Shown: piece after piece, positions 6,781 to 7,993 of the stretch
Numbering within the stretch: position 1 is the stretch's first letter
Layout of the letters: every line of letters begins with the position of its first letter
Assembly (NCBI GenBank): GCA_051877275.1
Contig: JBJEIS010000180.1
Span: 1-7,993, forward strand
Direction: 5' to 3'
Source: RUG11462 sp051877275
Lineage (GTDB): Bacteria > Bacillota > Clostridia > Oscillospirales > Acutalibacteraceae
Length of the DNA: 7,993 nucleotides
Made by a program: the position numbers and the translations under genes
The notes under the pieces: generated by a model
The model's input: the letters and a program-made list of their open reading frames with translations, nothing else
Databases searched by the model: none
What the model was told of the DNA's origin: nothing

Positions 6781-7598
6781 ACTATAATACCCCCGTTATC
6801 ATCATCCGAAAATCTATTCATAAGAACGATACAGATTAAAATTAAAATCATAAGCACTAATGAAAGCGCCGCACCGATTCCCGAATAAACGTTTATATCG
6901 AATTTCTTTTGAATAATATCGCCAATCATTAATGTTTTTGTACTTCCGAGCTTGTCGGCAATATAAAAGGTGGAAACCGACGGTACAAAAACCATTGTTA
7001 TGCCTGAAATTACACCCGGCAAAGTCAGCGGTAAAATTATTCTCTTTAATTTATCAAAGTTGCTTGAACCTAAATCTTCAGCCGCTTCAAAAAGCGATTT
7101 ATCAATTTTAGTCATAGCTGTGTAGATAGGCAAAATCATATACGGCAGATAGTTGTAAACCATACCGATAATAACAGCGCCTGATGTACCTATTAAATTA
7201 AAAGGTCCTATGCCGAAAAGCCCTAAAAAAGAATTTATAAGTCCTGTTTTTTCAAGAATTGTTGTCCATGAATATGTGCGAATGAGCAGATTCATCCACA
7301 TAGGAAGCATAACAAGCATAATCATCATGCTTTGTGTGCGGACTTTGGTTTTTGACATAAAATATGCAAAAGGGTAAGACATAATTAAGGTGATTATTGT
7401 AGCGATAACCGCATAAATAATCGAGCGCATAAATATTTCATAATAATTAGGGATTTCAGCAATGTTCTCAAGAGAGAAATTTCCGTTTGAGTCGGTTAGA
7501 GTAAAATAAACCACTATTATAAGCGGAACAATTATAAAAATCGCCGACCATAAAATATAAGGCGCGTTAATCAGTTTTGAAGAGAGTGATTTTTTCAA
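6777..7598 (-). CDS. potB: Spermidine/putrescine ABC transporter permease PotB
   Basis: Inner membrane permease of 273 aa that pairs with the PotC part of the next gene to form the polyamine channel. Six hydrophobic segments are seen at about 13-33, 58-83, 91-110, 138-160, 191-212 and 239-261. The EAA loop at 171-190 (EAAEDLG through IILP) is the contact point for the ATPase PotA. MWMNLLIRTYSW, just before 112, is typical of PotB. The start is TTG at 7598, with GGAGGG 6 nt upstream and overlapping the potA stop as TTGA. The resulting N-terminus (MKKSLSSKLINAPY) fits the family, and no ATG is available before the first membrane helix. The end overlaps potCD by 4 nt. The length is normal and no lesion is seen. 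Confidence 0.93.
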   Translation of the reverse strand: MKKSLSSKLINAPYILWSAIFIIVPLIIVVYFTLTDSNGNFSLENIAEIPNYYEIFMRSIIYAVIATIITLIMSYPFAYFMSKTKVRTQSMMIMLVMLPMWMNLLIRTYSWTTILEKTGLINSFLGLFGIGPFNLIGTSGAVIIGMVYNYLPYMILPIYTAMTKIDKSLFEAAEDLGSSNFDKLKRIILPLTLPGVISGITMVFVPSVSTFYIADKLGSTKTLMIGDIIQKKFDINVYSGIGAALSLVLMILILICIVLMNRFSDDDNGGIIV

Positions 7599-7993
7599 TT
7601 GATACCCTCCTCGGCAATGTTACCCATTTCCTCCATCTCGTCGGAGAATGTACTGTAGTCACCGTAAAGACCTGAATATTCGGATTTTTTCATAATATGT
7701 ATAGCATCAGGTTCAATAAGCAGCCCAACTTTATCGCCGACCTTTGATTCATCGGTGGTTTGAATCATCCATTTGAATCCGTTTACATCGACAATTATTT
7801 CATAATGTACACCCAAGAAGGTTACAGATGTGACTTCACCTGTTATAAGACCCTTTTCAGGATGAACAATATCAACATCTTCAGGTCTGATTACAACGTC
7901 AACTTCTTCATTTACATTAAAGCCTTTGTCAAGACACTGCAAAGTAATGCCTTCGATTTTAACTTTGAAGTCATCAAGCATAACACCGTCGAT
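7595..7993 (-). CDS. potA: Spermidine/putrescine ABC transporter ATPase PotA, C-terminal part
   Basis: Only the 3' end of this gene is present, about 132 residues, and the frame runs open through the right edge. The ATG at 7981 is internal (preceded in frame by IDGV) and is not the start. The visible part is the regulatory TOBE-type region that follows the ATPase domain in PotA and related importers: VDVVIRPEDVDIV and a strand series through GEVTSVTFLGVHYEIIV and VGLLIEPDAIHIM. The Walker and signature motifs lie outside the window. After the TOBE region there is an acidic tail of about 30 residues (SEYSGLYGDY, then EMEEMGNIAEEGIN), whose last codons also carry the potB ribosome binding site. 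The PotA call rests on this domain plus the potB and potCD neighbours. Confidence 0.88.
   Translation of the reverse strand: MDGVMLDDFKVKIEGITLQCLDKGFNVNEEVDVVIRPEDVDIVHPEKGLITGEVTSVTFLGVHYEIIVDVNGFKWMIQTTDESKVGDKVGLLIEPDAIHIMKKSEYSGLYGDYSTFSDEMEEMGNIAEEGIN
7605..7610 (-). promoter_or_regulatory. Ribosome binding site supporting the TTG start of potB
   Basis: GGAGGG on the - strand, within the last codons of potA, lies 6 nt before the TTG at 7598. This near-perfect site decides the start in favour of TTG. Confidence 0.8.

Noticed and set aside
5903..6787. Small + strand open frames opposite potCD.
   Set aside because: They are antisense shadows of hydrophobic coding sequence; no ribosome binding site or family resemblance supports them.

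Overview
The window (AT-rich, standard genetic code with TGA used as a stop) looks like chromosome from a low-GC anaerobic member of the Clostridia, probably gut-associated. This placement rests on protein flavour, codon use and operon style only, since no taxonomic marker gene is present. Two transporter operons converge on a shared terminator region at about 1926-1990.

Left arm (+ strand, 1-1898). This is the 3' end of an ABC importer operon of the nitrate/sulfonate/taurine (NitT/TauT, SsuBC-like) family: the end of a permease, then two different ATPases. The start of the operon (rest of the permease, probably a binding protein) lies outside the window. The two ATPases carry complementary defects. 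The first has an altered Walker A (GPGQCGKT) and Asn for the H-loop His but an intact LSGGM signature. The second has an intact Walker A and His but a broken signature (LSVSA). If they pair as a heterodimer, all visible defects fall in one ATP site and the other site is fully canonical. This is the most interesting observation in the window.

Centre (1899-2024). There is no gene here. Two hairpins, one per strand, share a T6/A6 core. Their inner arms form a perfect 32-bp palindrome, giving a compact bidirectional terminator.

Right arm (- strand, 7993-2025). This is a tightly packed operon read right to left: potA (3' end only), potB, a fused potC-potD gene, a HAD phosphatase of the phosphoglycolate phosphatase type, and a large FAD-dependent oxidoreductase with C-terminal beta-rich/discoidin-like regions. 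The first four genes are joined by stop/start overlaps of 1-4 nt and the last is 14 nt downstream, so co-transcription is likely. PotA (cytoplasmic ATPase), PotB and PotC (membrane) and the tethered PotD domain (outside) would form a spermidine/putrescine-type importer. The roles of the phosphatase and oxidoreductase in this operon are not evident from sequence.

No tRNA, rRNA, CRISPR array, insertion sequence or phage gene was seen. Promoters of both operons lie outside the window.
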